Below are positions 49,001 through 61,289 of a stretch of DNA of 64,000 nucleotides, piece by piece; position 1 is the first letter of the stretch; every line of letters begins with the position of its first letter. The stretch covers positions 1,361,102-1,425,101 of the forward strand of contig PJRA01000272.1 in assembly GCA_016987375.1 (NCBI GenBank), in the 5' to 3' direction. The notes beneath the pieces were generated by a model, which searched no databases, was not told where the DNA came from, and saw only the letters and a program-made list of their open reading frames with translations. The position numbers were made by a program, and so were the translations under genes. This DNA is from Brachionus koreanus. Taxonomy: Eukaryota > Rotifera > Eurotatoria > Ploima > Brachionidae.

Positions 49001-52000
49001 TATGGATTGCAAGCGACAGCTGGGGTACCAAAATAGAATCAATTCGAAATAACAATTTAGCAGCCGAAGGAGCGATTACTTTTTCACCCAAATCCTTTAT
49101 AATAAAAGAATTTAGCGAATATTTCCAAAAGTTGAAACCAGGCAAGAACATCAGAAATCCATGGTTCGAAGAGTTTTGGCAAGATGAGTTTAAATGTCGC
49201 ATCGAAAATCCAATATTTAAGCCAAATCGTCGCTCATCGTACAAAAAATTGTGCACCGGTCATGAAACACTTAGTTTTACTCAAGATGGTTTCATTCATT
49301 TTGTAATTGATAGTGTATTTGCGATTGCGCATGCTATTCAAGATTTAGTAGCCATTCATTGTTCCAATCTAAATTTAAAAGATTTAATTCAATGTCAGCA
49401 CAAGATAATTTTTAAGGGACCAGAATTTCTCAAAGCGATTAGAAATGTAAATTTTAAATCTATCACAGGACGACAAGTCGAGTTTCTAAAAGACAAAGAC
49501 AATTCAGGAGATGGTTTGGCACCTTTTGAAGTTTTTCAGTATCAAAAAGATGAAAAGGGAGAGTTCGGTTACAAAAAAATAACCGAATGGGAAAAAAATA
49601 AACCATTTGTTTTAGACAAATCAATTTTAAAATGGAATAGTGATAGTGATACGATACCGCGTTCAGTTTGTAAAGAAGAATGTGGAAATGGAGAAGTTAA
49701 ACAAGGCGACCATTGTTGCTGGGTTTGTGTAAAATGTGAAGAAAATCAATATGTTGACATGAACAAGTGTATTAAATGTCCTCAAGGCTTTGGTCCTAAT
49801 GAAAACAAGACTAATTGTGTTAAGTTACCAGTTGAATACATGACATTTAATAGCCCGTTTACTTTGATACCAATTATATTTTCCACCCTTGGCATAATCT
49901 TAACAACTCTAATTATTTACATTTTTATTAGGTTTATTTATTTTTTATTTAAAATCACCAATTACTTAATACATTTTTTTCAGATATAACGAAACTCCAA
50001 TAATAAAAGCATCAGGAAGGGAACTTTGCTATGTTTTATTAGCTGGAATCCTTGCAAGCTATCTGGTCACATTTCCTTTAGGTAAATTTTTCATTTCAAA
50101 ATACTTTAAATTATTTTTTTGGATTAATAAAACTAATCTATTTTTAAATAAAATAAACTGGTTAAATAAAATTTTAGTTTTTAGGGAATAATTAAAATAT
50201 TTTCTGGATAAAGGGTTAAGCTGAAAATTCAAAATCTTCCAAAGAAATAACTTAATATTTTTTTTTTAAATTTTTCATTAAATTATTATATTAAAACGGT
50301 TTTAAAAACCGTTGTTTAAATGAAATTTTTGGTTTTAAAAAACGATCAGTTATTAAACTAAACCTGTGCTTATAATGGTTTAATAAAAAAGAATTTCATG
50401 CTTACAAAAATTCGGCAAATTGAAGTTTATGATCAAATTAAAATGATTATGCTCAGTAGTTATCATTTAAAAAATTTCTTAAAAATTTGTAAAAAAAATT
50501 ATATTTGAGCATGATCATAAACTTCAATATGTCAAAAATTCTTCGAAGAAAATAATGCGGCTGGTGTAGATTATTAACTAGATACAAAAACCTTTGTGTT
50601 TTATTGAAGCTATCTCTCAGAAAACTACGGGAAAGTACTAGAAGATGAGCCCTTCACCAATAATCCTTCCCAAATAATATTCTATTTAATTAGTAATGGG
50701 AGTAACAAACTTTAAAAACTATACATCAAACTTTAAAAATCGATTTTCTAGAAATGAGGCTAAAAAAACTATTTATCAAATTCGTTTTGTCAAAAGACCA
50801 AGATGACCTGATCACAAACAACCTTCAAAACTACGCAACAAACCCAACTCATAAATTCAAAACACCTTTTGATAACTTTTTAGATTTTGAACAAGACTAA
50901 ACTTTTTCTCATCTTTTATTAATCTGTAAATAAGTTTATGTAGAAAAATTTTTATTTAATTGTATTATTCATTTTTATAATCGCATGCGGGTTGAAAAGA
51001 AGGTTTTAGACCATTCTGAACTTCCCAAGGGTCACGGCCCTTAAACTATTATTTAAATAAAAAAAATAAATAAAAAATTGTAATGGGAGTAATGTCATCC
51101 GAAAGAGTTAAACTATGCAATAGAAATGACAATAATCTTTATTTTAATTGATCATGCTCAAAGAATTCAACGATTAAAATAATCTTATTTGTGTTTTTCA
51201 AAATTTAAACACAAGTTTTAGATTAAAGTAAAAATTATTTTATTTATATTTTAGTTACAAAACCAAATTTGATCTCATGCTTGCTTCTTCGTTTTGGTTT
51301 TAGCACTAGCTTGACAATTTGTTTATCAGCTCTTTTCACCAAAACAAACAGATTATCAAGAATATTCAATAATAGCATAAAACAAGTCCGACAAGCAAGC
51401 TATGTAAGTCCAAAATCTCAATTAGTCATTTGTGGATCTATTGTATCAATCCAAGTTGTAGCTATATTTGTTTGGATTTCAATCAGGTAGAAGAAAAATT
51501 TAAATTATAAGAAATTTAGGATAAAATTTTTTGTCTAGTCCACCAGGTACAAGTTTTGATTATGATGATCCAAAAAGAGTGATTCTTCAATGCAAAACTC
51601 AAAATACTCATCTAGCCATATCATTTTTGTATAATTTTTTTCTTGTTATCCTTTGTACAATATACGCGATTAAAACTCGAAAAATTCCTGAAAATTTTAA
51701 CGAAGCCCGTTTCATTGGTTTCACTATGTACTCAATTTGTATTATTTGGGTCGCATTTATACCAATTTATTTTGGTACTACCGCAGCAGCTGGTACTAGT
51801 AAATCTCCAAAAAACAATTACAAAGTAAGTTTTGATTGAAACTGAATTAATATAACTAAATTTTTTATAAATTATTAAATTAGATACAACTAACAACAAT
51901 GGCTATGTGCTTGAGTTTAAGTGCAACGGTGATTCTTTTTTGTCTTTTTTTGCCCAAAATTCGAGTTGTTCTTTTAAAGCCTAACAAAAATGTTCGTGCC

Positions 52001-55000
52001 AAATCAACATTGAATAAATCAAGCTTTAAAAGCAATACAAATTACAGAGAATCTAAAGTAGTTTTGCAATCTAAAAGTACTGGAAACTTTGAAAAATCTC
52101 TCACTGTTGCCACAGTCGCGAGCTCGAACAGTGCCACAAGCTCACCGGGTAAAAAGTTTGGACATTACATAGTTATTTTTATAGAAATTTAGTCCTTTCA
52201 TTCAGACACATGAAAATATCTTTATTTAATAAGAAAACTTGATTTGAACAAAAACGTAAATTAGATTATAGTTAAATTTTAAATTTTGCTGTTAATTTGC
52301 CAAAAAGAGTAAGAAAAACGACTTGAATAGATTCTTTCTTACAAAAGTATAGCCAGTGAGTCTGGTGCTTTCCAGTTATATTACAGTTTCCAGCCATCTA
52401 CTAGAATGTGTGATGGTAGAATTTGATTTTTTTAACATAGGAACTAATAGACGATCATGAGTTAGTTTATTAAATCAAAAAGATTAGTGTCAATCCCAGG
52501 GGTTTGATTGAACATAGAAAGAATTACTAAAATAAAATGAAATAAATAAATTTGATTTAAAAGTTAATATGTAAAAATTTTGTATTGTAAATCAAATTTT
52601 GGAAAAATTTTGCAAGTTTCCATAAACATTTCATTTTCATTTTCAAAGAATAAGTCGTTTTTTACTCATACACAATAGTATATAATTTCTGAAAAAGTTT
52701 CTGAAAAAACTTTGCTAGATAACATGATCCATGAAAAATAAATTAATTTACGAAAAATTATCCAAAAGTCTAAATGTTTAAATAACAAATTAAAAATAAT
52801 TTTTTTTTACGTTAGAAAGCCCGAGGGGTTTTTTAGACCGATTTTATAAAAATTGAAACTTAAATATTTTTCGATAGAAATAAAATTTTATAAAATTGGT
52901 TTTAAAAACTAGGCAACTAGTTTTTGATCGTTTAAAAATTTTAATTGATTTTTAGAAAAAAAATTTATTTTATTTACATAGCAAAATTTGGAATTTTTAG
53001 CAATAATCAATAATAAAAATGTTAATGTTATTACCAAAATAAGCTTAATGTTTCAAAAATATAAAAGAGAAAGACTTTTTGAATTGAAGTATCCAATTAA
53101 TTACCTAAAATAAGATATTTATTATTATTTCTAAATATTAACATGCCAATTATTTTAGTTCACTACTTCTTTTATATTATAAAGTATGAATATAATTTAC
53201 TGGTAAAAAGGTTCTGAGCGTTTTGGGTGAAAGAGCTTCAATTTTATATATCGAAATTTACCTCTCATTAATTGCTGATCAAAGCAAAACTCTTAGAGTT
53301 TAGCTGCTAGTCGTGTTGAAAAGCTTAAATAATTATACAAATATCCGCTGCTTGTTTAAAAAACTCAAAAAAATAAGTCCAGAGAAATTTTTTTTTGGAA
53401 TTAGTTAATTTTTGTCTATTGCTCAAGTATAAAAAAGTAAACTCTTCAGTTTAGTTTTTTGAATAAATAAAAATCGCACAATTAACTAAATGCACCGTTT
53501 TTTAAAGTACTTTGCCTGTGAATTACTTTATATTTTATTTTAATTGAATTAAATGATTAAGAAAAAAAAGCTATAGGAACATTTTTGCTAGGATTGATAG
53601 TTTAGTTGCTTGCGCTGACGCTTTAGTTCTTAATTTTCTAAGCAGACACCTCTCGGGATGCATTTTGTTTTTAGCTCTTGTTCTTTGTATTCTTTCGTCA
53701 ATATGTCGTTATCTTGTGTTCGATACAATACATCATTATTTTAATGAATTAAAAAATTGTGGCTTGACGTTAAAAGTTCAACTTTATGCTGACTAAAATT
53801 TTTTTTCAGAATCAAGCTATTTTATCTGCATCAAACATTTATTAAGGAAACCGCTTAATTTTTGGTTATAATTAACACTTGAGAGATCGGCTGGTAAATA
53901 AAAAAAATTATTTTTAGTCATGTAAACAAATAAAATATTTTTTTAAAAATCAATTTAAATTTTTTAAGAATTAAAAATAAGATGTTAAGCTTTTAAAAGC
54001 TCTTTTAAATTTTTTCAATAAAAATTTTATTAAAAGGTATTCAAGTTTATTTAAACTTTTTTAAAAAGGACTTTTTTAAAAAAATCCTCGGGCTTTCTAG
54101 TTTTAAAACTGCATGTCAATTTCTCTGCCTTTTAGAGGGATGATGCCTTTATGGCGACCAAATGTATCTTACTCTTTCTTTGATTTTCGTTTGGTTTTAA
54201 ATCGACCCCAGACAATCGGACTTGTATGATATGCAAGTCGATTCTAAATCAAGGATTGATTTGGAATCCTTAGTCATCAGGCTTCCATAATTTATAAAAC
54301 AATACTCCTTCATCTTCCTGCATCTTCAACATTAATAGACTTTTTTCAGTCTAATATCATCATTTAGTTTCATATAAGCCATTTAAATCTACAAATAGGA
54401 TCGCTCTTGCATAAAAGAGCTAAGTCATAATTATTAAATTGCTTTGTTCTGGTTTCATTTTTCTTGAATACAGTTTGAAAAAGAAACACAGTAGATATTT
54501 ATGATTTCATTGATAATAGATACGATACTAAATTTTTAAAATTTATTCTATTTATATTATTTCATTAATAATTTTATTTTTAATTATTTAGGCTATAATT
54601 CAAGTAAAAAAGAAAAAAATATCAATGCTTTGAAAACAAGTGAAAATCAAATAAAAAATTCAGCCACTTCAATAAAAACAAGCAATATTTCATCAACATT
54701 TGAACACGATAATGAGACTAGCAAAGAAGAATTTAATTTAGTCGATTTAAATTGTAATCAACAATTATCTGGGAAAGAAATTGAAACTCAAAATGTGAGT
54801 GCACTAGAGCTCGGGGTTACTCATGTTGTGGACACATTAGGAAGCTTTTCGCTCAAGATCCTCAACAGTCAAATAAACGATATAAACAATAATTTGGTAA
54901 AAATTGCCGATGATAATAATAGCTTAGAATCGGACGAACTTAATTTTCCAGATTATGAATACATACTTACTTCAAGAAAAAATGATTCTCAGCATCTCAA

Positions 55001-55298
55001 ATCAAATACAAAAACAATCGAAAAATGTGATCTTTTAAGTCAACCCAAAGAAAATGGAAAACTTACAATAGAAAACATAAAAAACAGAGATAGACCAATT
55101 GAAGCTTTACTTAATCTAAAAAAAAGCGATGTTGACCAAGTAAATAATCTGTCAGTTTCATCTGTGTCTTTACGGAGTGATACTTCACTTGGAACTGCTA
55201 AGAACGGAAAAAACAATATTAAGCATTGTAGAAAAAAAGAAGATGATTTAAATTTTGATGCCAATGATTTTCAGAGCCTTAAAATTACATTTGTATAA
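46021..55298 (+). CDS. Metabotropic glutamate receptor (class C GPCR)
   Basis: Plasma-membrane class C G-protein-coupled receptor, 1201 residues. Exons: 46021-46734, 46790-47000, 47059-47186, 48967-49931, 49984-50081, 51255-51486, 51539-51824, 51884-52148, 54592-55298; phases fit throughout. A signal peptide is followed by the Venus-flytrap domain to about residue 590. The ligand-pocket Ser-Thr motifs are present ([38 protein letters not shown]). The Cys-rich domain ([16 protein letters not shown] ... CPQGFG) comes next, then seven membrane segments starting near residue 650, with the family hallmarks [24 protein letters not shown] and the [20 protein letters not shown] loop. The last exon is a 235-residue Ser/Asn-rich cytoplasmic tail. 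The position of the ligand-contacting Tyr (Tyr236 of mGluR1, motif EGNYGE) is Leu (EEGNLGG). Introns 3, 5 and 8 are large and hold transposons. No vertebrate subtype is assigned. Confidence 0.93.
47460..47560 (+). mobile_element. Relic of a Tc1/mariner transposase in receptor intron 3
   Basis: An open stretch reads [20 protein letters not shown], matching the QDNARPHxAR motif around the second catalytic Asp of Tc1/mariner elements. It stops soon after. The following 250 bp are less AT-rich than the surroundings and may belong to the same relic. Confidence 0.7.
48088..48701. mobile_element. Non-autonomous DNA transposon (MITE-like), about 610 bp
   Basis: Terminal inverted repeats of 27 bp at 48089-48115 and 48673-48699 (ggcaacatgaag ... 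agtacgattgta) differ at one base. Both ends are flanked by an attttatc-like sequence, perhaps a target duplication. No open frame lies inside, and gtac-centred words recur. It lies in receptor intron 3. Confidence 0.75.
50415..50533. repeat. Hairpin-forming inverted repeat in receptor intron 5
   Basis: The words ttgaagtttatgatca and tgatcataaacttcaa face each other about 80 bp apart, with extra pairing (attatgctca / tgagcatgat) inward. It looks like a very short fold-back element. Confidence 0.6.
50740..51070 (+). mobile_element. LINE 3' end in receptor intron 5
   Basis: A 50-codon frame ([20 protein letters not shown] ... FLDFEQD, stop near 50899) resembles the C-terminal end of a LINE second ORF. 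It is followed by a 3' tail (gttgaaaagaaggttttaga, then ccattctgaacttcccaagg) ending in A-rich repeats. The same tail recurs at 63955 and, inverted, at 60661. Confidence 0.55.
52813..54099. mobile_element. Decayed piggyBac-like element, about 1.29 kb, in receptor intron 8
   Basis: Perfect 14-bp terminal inverted repeats tagaaagcccgagg (52813-52826) and cctcgggctttcta (54086-54099). The inner bases of the left end (ggggttttttagacc) resemble the MITE at 60810. No transposase frame of useful length remains. The piggyBac label rests on end similarity only. Confidence 0.6.
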
Positions 55299-55878
55299 AT
55301 ATTAGAATTTTAATATTTTTTAAATAATAAATAAAATCCTATTTCTCAAAATGAGATTCTACTTTTTATTTTTTAAATTTTTAGTGAAAATATTTTTACC
55401 AAACTAGAAGGTTAATACAATGAATGAAAAATATAATGTTTACATTAGAGCCCGTCTATCATATCAAGGAATGTCGCTATATAAGGCAAAAAAAAATATC
55501 ATTATATAAATTTTAATTAATAAATTAGAGAAAAATCATTATTAAATGAATATAGAATATTTTTTGTACTACAATGAAAAACGAGATTAAAAAATCCATT
55601 ACATTAGCACCATGGGTCCATTCACATTCTTGCAGAAAAAGATTATCCATATTGTCTGTAGAGTTTGCTAAAGCTTTGTAGAGAGTCATAATCTGATGGA
55701 ATCAGTCTAAGGAAAATACATCATAGATTTCTTTGAATGTATACTCCTCTTAAAATTTCGTCTTTTTGATTAGGATTAATGTGCAAAAGAAAATGTTAAT
55801 AAAAAGAGAATATAATCGTTTCATAAATTTAAATTTTAATGCAATTTTTATTTTCTAGAATTTTTAAATAAAATAGAA
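55299..55878. other. Intergenic between convergent genes
   Basis: Holds the 3' ends of the receptor gene (+) and IQUB (-). No exon recognised. About 55600-55750 is less AT-rich and could be a decayed transposon frame, but I could not name it. Confidence 0.4.
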
Positions 55879-58800
55879 TCAAATTTTAATTCCAGTTAGA
55901 CTTGGTAATCGAAAATCATCTTGTGACTGTTTTCTAGTCAAATACTCAGATATATTAGGCAATTTATTGAAATAATTCCGTGCCATTACATGTTTTTGCT
56001 TTATTTTTTTGACAAATTGATCGCCATAACTCTTTTAAAAACAATATTTAAAAATATTTAGATAAAAACACTAATAAAAATACCAAATCAAGATTTGTCA
56101 GTTTTAAATGTGATTCAGCTTCATCCAAAGTCAATAAAATAGTATTCCAAGGAGACCATTCCTCATCTTTTTTCCATCTAACAAAATGTAATTGATAAAT
56201 ATCGTTGTTTGAGCTCAATATTGATTGGCTATTCCAAATTGTTTCGAACATATATTGAATATCTCTTTCCTAATTGCAAAATAATTTTATTCTTTTTTTT
56301 TTAATTTTAGGACAAAATTTACAGTTAACAAGAAACAAATACGAGAATAAGTATTGTAACTCTGTTCTTCTTGTTGGATCCTAGTAAGCATAAATCTATT
56401 CCAAAGTTATTAGAAAGTATAAAATTCTTTCAATTAACAAATACTTGAATTTTGTATAGTCAACTCTTTTGAGAGCCAAATTCTCCAAATTTCTACAACT
56501 TCGACATTTTCCTACTTTGCTACTTGATGAGCTTATCTGGAATTCTGTAGAAGCCAAATAACGTTGACATGTCGAACAATAGAAACTTTCTATTTTTTCA
56601 TTGATATCTTGTGGCACTTTAAGATGACGAGCCGCAGATGGATTGAATTGTGGTGTCTTTATATATTGCAAAAATAAAGACACAATGCGCTTTCTTAGGC
56701 CAACTAAATTTTCTTCTTTTATTCCTCTCATTAAAAGATCAGCTTCACGATCAATTAACGCTATGATTTCTTGAGTCAACTTACAATCATGCTCCTAAAT
56801 TAAATGGATTAGCTTAATCATATAAGATTATTTATAAAATTTCGTAAATATTCAAAAGAGAAAAGAAATAAACGCTGAACAAACTTGCAACCATCTTTTT
56901 AAAACAAGTTATGCAAATGAGAAATGCTGCATACATAGTTGCATCAGCATTTAGTAAAATTAAGCAGAAAAATTTTGCTTGTGCTAAACAAATTATCTGC
57001 AAAATTCAAAACAGTCGATTTTATTTTTTATTTATTTATTTAATTAAAGTTTAATTGAGTTGATTTGAAATAAAAAGGTAGAAAAATTTAGAATTTAAAA
57101 GATAGTTAGATGTCTATTTTACTATTGAGTTAAAAGTTTAATTTGTTTTATACAAAAAAATGACAAATATTGTTTAACACTCAAAATCCGATGGGATTTT
57201 TCGACCCTTTGTGTTTATTTAATTCTCATTCTATGAAAATAAGCATATTTTACAATAAAAACTAACTAAACCAAATATTTTTTTATTTTAGATTTCTGTT
57301 TGAAAAAAAATAGTGTTAGCATACAAAATTCGAAATAAGTTAAAATCATATTGTGTTAATTAATATCAAATGAATCTAATGTCAAAATTTTGATTAAAGA
57401 GAAAATAACTTATTGCTAATTTTTAAAATAAAAAAATAGTTATAAGCTATTTTCTAATAAACATCAAGGAAATTTTTAATTGTTATTGCTAATATTGCTA
57501 ACTTGCATCAAAAATTTAGAGAGTAAGGCGAGTGCTCATTAAACTAAACATTTTTTTTAAATCAATCATCATTTCCACTTAATAAATCAGTATGCGAAAG
57601 AGATCTCGGAATATATATCAAAAATGACCTAAAATGGGAAACACAAGTAAACTATGTTACAGCTAAAGCAAATAGGATTTTGGGTATGTTGAAGAAATTC
57701 ACTTAGATATCCAAATGTTAACAACATAAAACTTCTGTACACTTCAATGGTCAGACCTCACTCAGAATTCGCCATAACCTATTGGCCTCCTTACCTGAAA
57801 AAAGATATCGATATGATAGAAAAGATTCAACGGAGGGCTATTAAGTTAGTTCCAAATTTAAAGCACATGACTTACTCGACAAGCTAAGCTAAATTCGTGC
57901 AAGCTGACCAGCTAGCCTAACTACGAGAAGAATGAGAGGAGATCTGATCCAGATGTTCAAGTTAATAAATAAAATTGAGTTAGTTGAATTTAAAAAAGGG
58001 TTAATCTTTGGTCAAAGTGGTCAAGTAAACGATTTAAGAAGGCATTCAAAGACTCTACATGGTGAACAGATAAAAAATTGTTCCTCGCGTTTCCATTTTT
58101 TCATAAATAGAGTTGTAAACATATGGAATGGATTACCGGAAGAAATAGTTAGCGCAAAAACGCTGAATATTTTTTAGTCGAAACTAGATGCATGGCTTGT
58201 GAAAAAAGAAGCGACTGCTATAGCTCATTAGAGTTTTGCTCGAGCATTTTTCCGAGTAGCAGTTCAACTTACTACTACTACTACTACTACTAAATTTTTT
58301 ATACTCTTAAAAAAAACTTAAATTTCCGATTATGAAAGAAAATTTAAAAAAAAATTATTTTAACTGATATTAATTTTTTTCAATTTTTTTATAACAAAGC
58401 TAAAAAATTATTTATTTTTTACCTTTACTGTATGTTTCAACGTAAGCAAAACATCCAAGCGTTCATCTTGAGTTAAAAAATTCATATTTAAACTATTGTA
58501 TATATCTTTTAGTTCTCTGGCTCTAATATTGTACGGAGTGTCGAGTTCAGTTGTTGAGCCGTCTTTTGCTTTCCAAATTTTTGGTTGTGACATCTTAATT
58601 AGAAAAAAATAAAAATTTGCTAGAGAATATTTTTTCGAGTTTTCTTATTTACTTTTTCAAGTAAAATTTGAATATTTTTATCTTTATTTTCTTTGTTTGC
58701 CTCAATTTTATACCTTTCAATGGTTGCAATCAATTCAGCTTCTTGGTCTACGAGCATGGCCAAGGCAGCCTTTCTTGAAGCTCCAGTCTTGGTAGCATTG

Positions 58801-59880
58801 ATTTTCTCAATTTCCTCCAATCTCCATTTTTCCAAAGCTGCATACAATATTTCAAAATCATCCCTAGTCCTAGGCTTAAGTCTTCGATTTATATCATTTT
58901 GTCTACGCGATTCAATATCTTTTATTCTTTGATTTTCTTTGTCCTTTTCCCATGCAACCCTTTGCTCATAAGCCAGTTTAAGTAAATTGAATTTTCGCTT
59001 AGCCAACCAACGTCGAAAATATTTTTGAATAATTACAACATTTTTTTCTATGATAGACAACCTTTGCTCAGCTGTTTGATAAGGTTTGGGTGTAAGCAAT
59101 CTGTCCTCAATTCTAGAGACAAATACTCCAGGTTTTGTCATTTGAGTAGACATATCCTGTCGAGTCTGTAGCTTAACATGATTGCTAACTATTGTTTGAG
59201 TATCTCGGCAAAATTTCTGAATACCATTGTCCAATTTTTGTGGACGCTTAGTCTGTGTTGAAGCGTTTAAAAATTCAGTGCTAGTTTGCCTATTTCTATA
59301 TCCACCTAAGAATGGTTTTCGGTTCGATGCTCTTTCTATTTCAACAATTATTTCTTTCAATTGATTATTGCCTAGATCTACTTGAACAGTAATTACGTCA
59401 GGAGATTGAAATTTTTCTTTGGGCTCATACGGTTTGAGAGGATAAGCTTTTTGGTCAATTGATTCGACTTTGATTTGAAAAATGCCATTTGCTTCAGCTC
59501 CGTATTCCCACAATTTTTTAGAATCATCCTCGAGATAAGTTTCTAAAGAGAAATTAGAAAAGATTACTTTTAAATTTAAATTATTTTTAGTTACGCATTT
59601 CATCAGTAAGAGAAAACTTTAGATTGCTTGGCTCCATCTTAAGCTCAGAAGAAATTTTTTTCTTCAAATCGTTGACTTGAATACTGATGGGAAATGCAAA
59701 TGTTACAATTTGATTCATCGGAAAAAGAAGAAACTTGATAGTAGCATTCGGCTCTTGGTTGCTAGATGAATTATTTTGATCCTCATTTTTAAATTGATTT
59801 TGAGGAATTGTAGAAGTCTCGGCGTCAATCTGAGGCTGAGAAGTTGTAATTATTTCTTTTAATTCTTTATCGTCGCTCAT
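55879..59880 (-). CDS. IQUB: IQ and ubiquitin-like domain protein IQUB
   Basis: An axonemal adaptor of radial spokes in motile cilia (family knowledge), 699 residues (human 791). Exons, leftward: 59880-59595, 59542-58653, 58593-58423, 56794-56439, 56380-56323, 56269-56084, 56031-55879. The N terminus is acidic and low-complexity. A ubiquitin-like fold comes at about 45-120, then KPFLGGYRNR and FCRDTQTI as in human IQUB. The IQ motif is IIQKYFRRWLAKRK. A conserved helical block follows (ENQRIKDIESRRQNDINRR, DFEILYAALEKW), then DERLDVLLTLKHTVK, a Cys-rich zinc-like knuckle (FYCSTCQRYL ... CRSC) and the C-terminal EWSPWNTILL and KQKHVMARNYF. Exon 5 is only 58 bp. Intron 3 is 1.6 kb and holds a LINE. 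An upstream ATG at 59925 is in frame; MSDDKELKE at 59880 is preferred. All key motifs are intact. Confidence 0.92.
57178..57215 (+). repeat. End of a piggyBac-like MITE in IQUB intron 3
   Basis: TTAA (57174-57177) followed by cactcaaaatccgatggg and a gaccctttg stretch closely matches the left end of the MITE at 60810. I did not find a matching right end. Confidence 0.5.
57585..58267 (+). mobile_element. LINE reverse-transcriptase C-terminal relic in IQUB intron 3
   Basis: Broken plus-strand frames read DLGIYIKNDLKWETQV, ANRILGMLKKF and, later, an 81-codon frame with RGDLIQMFKLINKIE and FFINRVVNIWNGLPEEIVSA. These are standard RT-tail motifs of jockey/CR1-type LINEs, in the same order as the copy at 33018-33590. 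It is on the strand opposite to IQUB transcription. Confidence 0.85.
58269..58291. repeat. (ACT)n microsatellite at LINE 3' end
   Basis: About seven ACT units directly after the LINE relic, probably its original 3' tail repeat. Confidence 0.85.
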
Positions 59881-60660
59881 TTTAGCAATATATAAATTTT
59901 GCCAAAGATTGGTATAGTTGATCAAAATATTATATGTGAAGTTTTGTTTTTTTTTTGTTAATATATGTTAGACTCTAGAAGGATAAACCATCGTCAAAAT
60001 TGCTAAGCAACCAAAATCAAAAAATATTAATTTTTAATTTTCAAAATTTAAATTAACATAAAAAAAAATTTTAAGATATTTTATTGTTTAACATTTTAGT
60101 AAATAATACAAAAAGATTAAATTTAATAATTAAATAATATCTATTAGCTTATTTTTCTTTTTTCCTTATTTGGCCAAATTTCATATGTGTGATAATTCTT
60201 TATTCATTTTTTTTGAGTCCTTCATTTAATAGGATGTCAAAATATACTATACTTAACTGAAAAATAAAATATTTTCCGGTGACTAATTAAACCAAAACCA
60301 TAGAAGTTAAAAGTTATAAAATTTTTAATTGATAAGATTATGTAAATAGAAATGAAAACTGTCCATTATTACATTTAATGTCCAAAAAAAATTTAAAATC
60401 TTTGTTTTAAATCTAATGTTGAGCATACTAGATCGAGACCGTGTCAATTTTATAAAAATTCTGTCTCAAAAATCCTGCAGAGATAATTGAATAAAACTAT
60501 TATAAATGTTTTTCCTTTTTCCTTATACTTTGCTTTCTGGCTTTTACATAAGAATCATTTATGCCATTTATAAACAAAAATGATTCTTTCATTTTTAACT
60601 TTTAGAAAAATTTTTACAATTTTCTTCTCAAAACTTTTTAAACGTTTATTTATTTACTAA
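59881..60660. other. IQUB upstream flank, no gene seen
   Basis: AT-rich DNA upstream of IQUB; any promoter should lie here. No motif stands out. Confidence 0.4.
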
Positions 60661-60712
60661 TAATGATTTAATGGTCGTGACCATTGGGAAATTCAGAATG
60701 GTCTAATAATTT
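60661..60712 (-). repeat. LINE tail repeat, inverted copy
   Basis: Reverse complement of the tail at 50998-51050 (rc reads ttagaccattctgaatttcc, then caatggtcacg), with a few substitutions. Confidence 0.6.
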
Positions 60713-60809
60713 ACTTGGACAAGGCTTAGTTAGACATAATTTACTTGACAAAAATTATTTCGACTTAATTATGACGTCAAAAGTGATCAAAAAAAATATG
60801 TGTTTTTAA

Positions 60810-61038
60810 CACTCAAAAACCGGAGGGGTCTTTTGAACCCTTTTTGTAACTTCCTTTATTTGTTTTTTATTCAATAAATTTAATCATTTTTTTATAATGT
60901 TTTTTTCAATCATATCTTAAATAAAAAATATTACAAATTTATTTAATTTTTTCTATAAAATAATTTTATTTTCATTGAATAAAAGTATTAAAAAAAATTT
61001 AAATAAAAGGCTCAAAAAAGTCTACCGGTTTTTGAGTG
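60810..61038. mobile_element. piggyBac-like MITE with TTAA target duplication, 229 bp
   Basis: Perfect 14-bp ends CACTCAAAAACCGG (60810-60823) and its reverse complement (61025-61038), with a further imperfect match inward. TTAA flanks both sides exactly (60806-60809 and 61039-61042), the hallmark of piggyBac insertion. There is no coding capacity. Confidence 0.8.
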
Positions 61039-61042
61039 TTAA

Positions 61043-61289
61043 ATTAAGTAAAAGTTTTGACACAAAACAATTTAATAACAAAGCTTCATATTTTTCAATG
61101 TTGTTTAGGAATAAATAGCAAAAAATAATATATTTTTCTAGATGAATTTTAATAAGTAGCAAAACAAAAATTATCGATAAAATAAAGTCAATTTAACAAA
61201 ATAAAAATTTAAATAAAAAACTAATAATTAATTAATAAGCACAAATTGTTTAAATATTCTATTAATAACCCAAATTTATAATCAGCGAT
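61043..61289. other. AT-rich spacer
   Basis: Nothing recognised between the MITE and the MULE relic. Confidence 0.4.
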
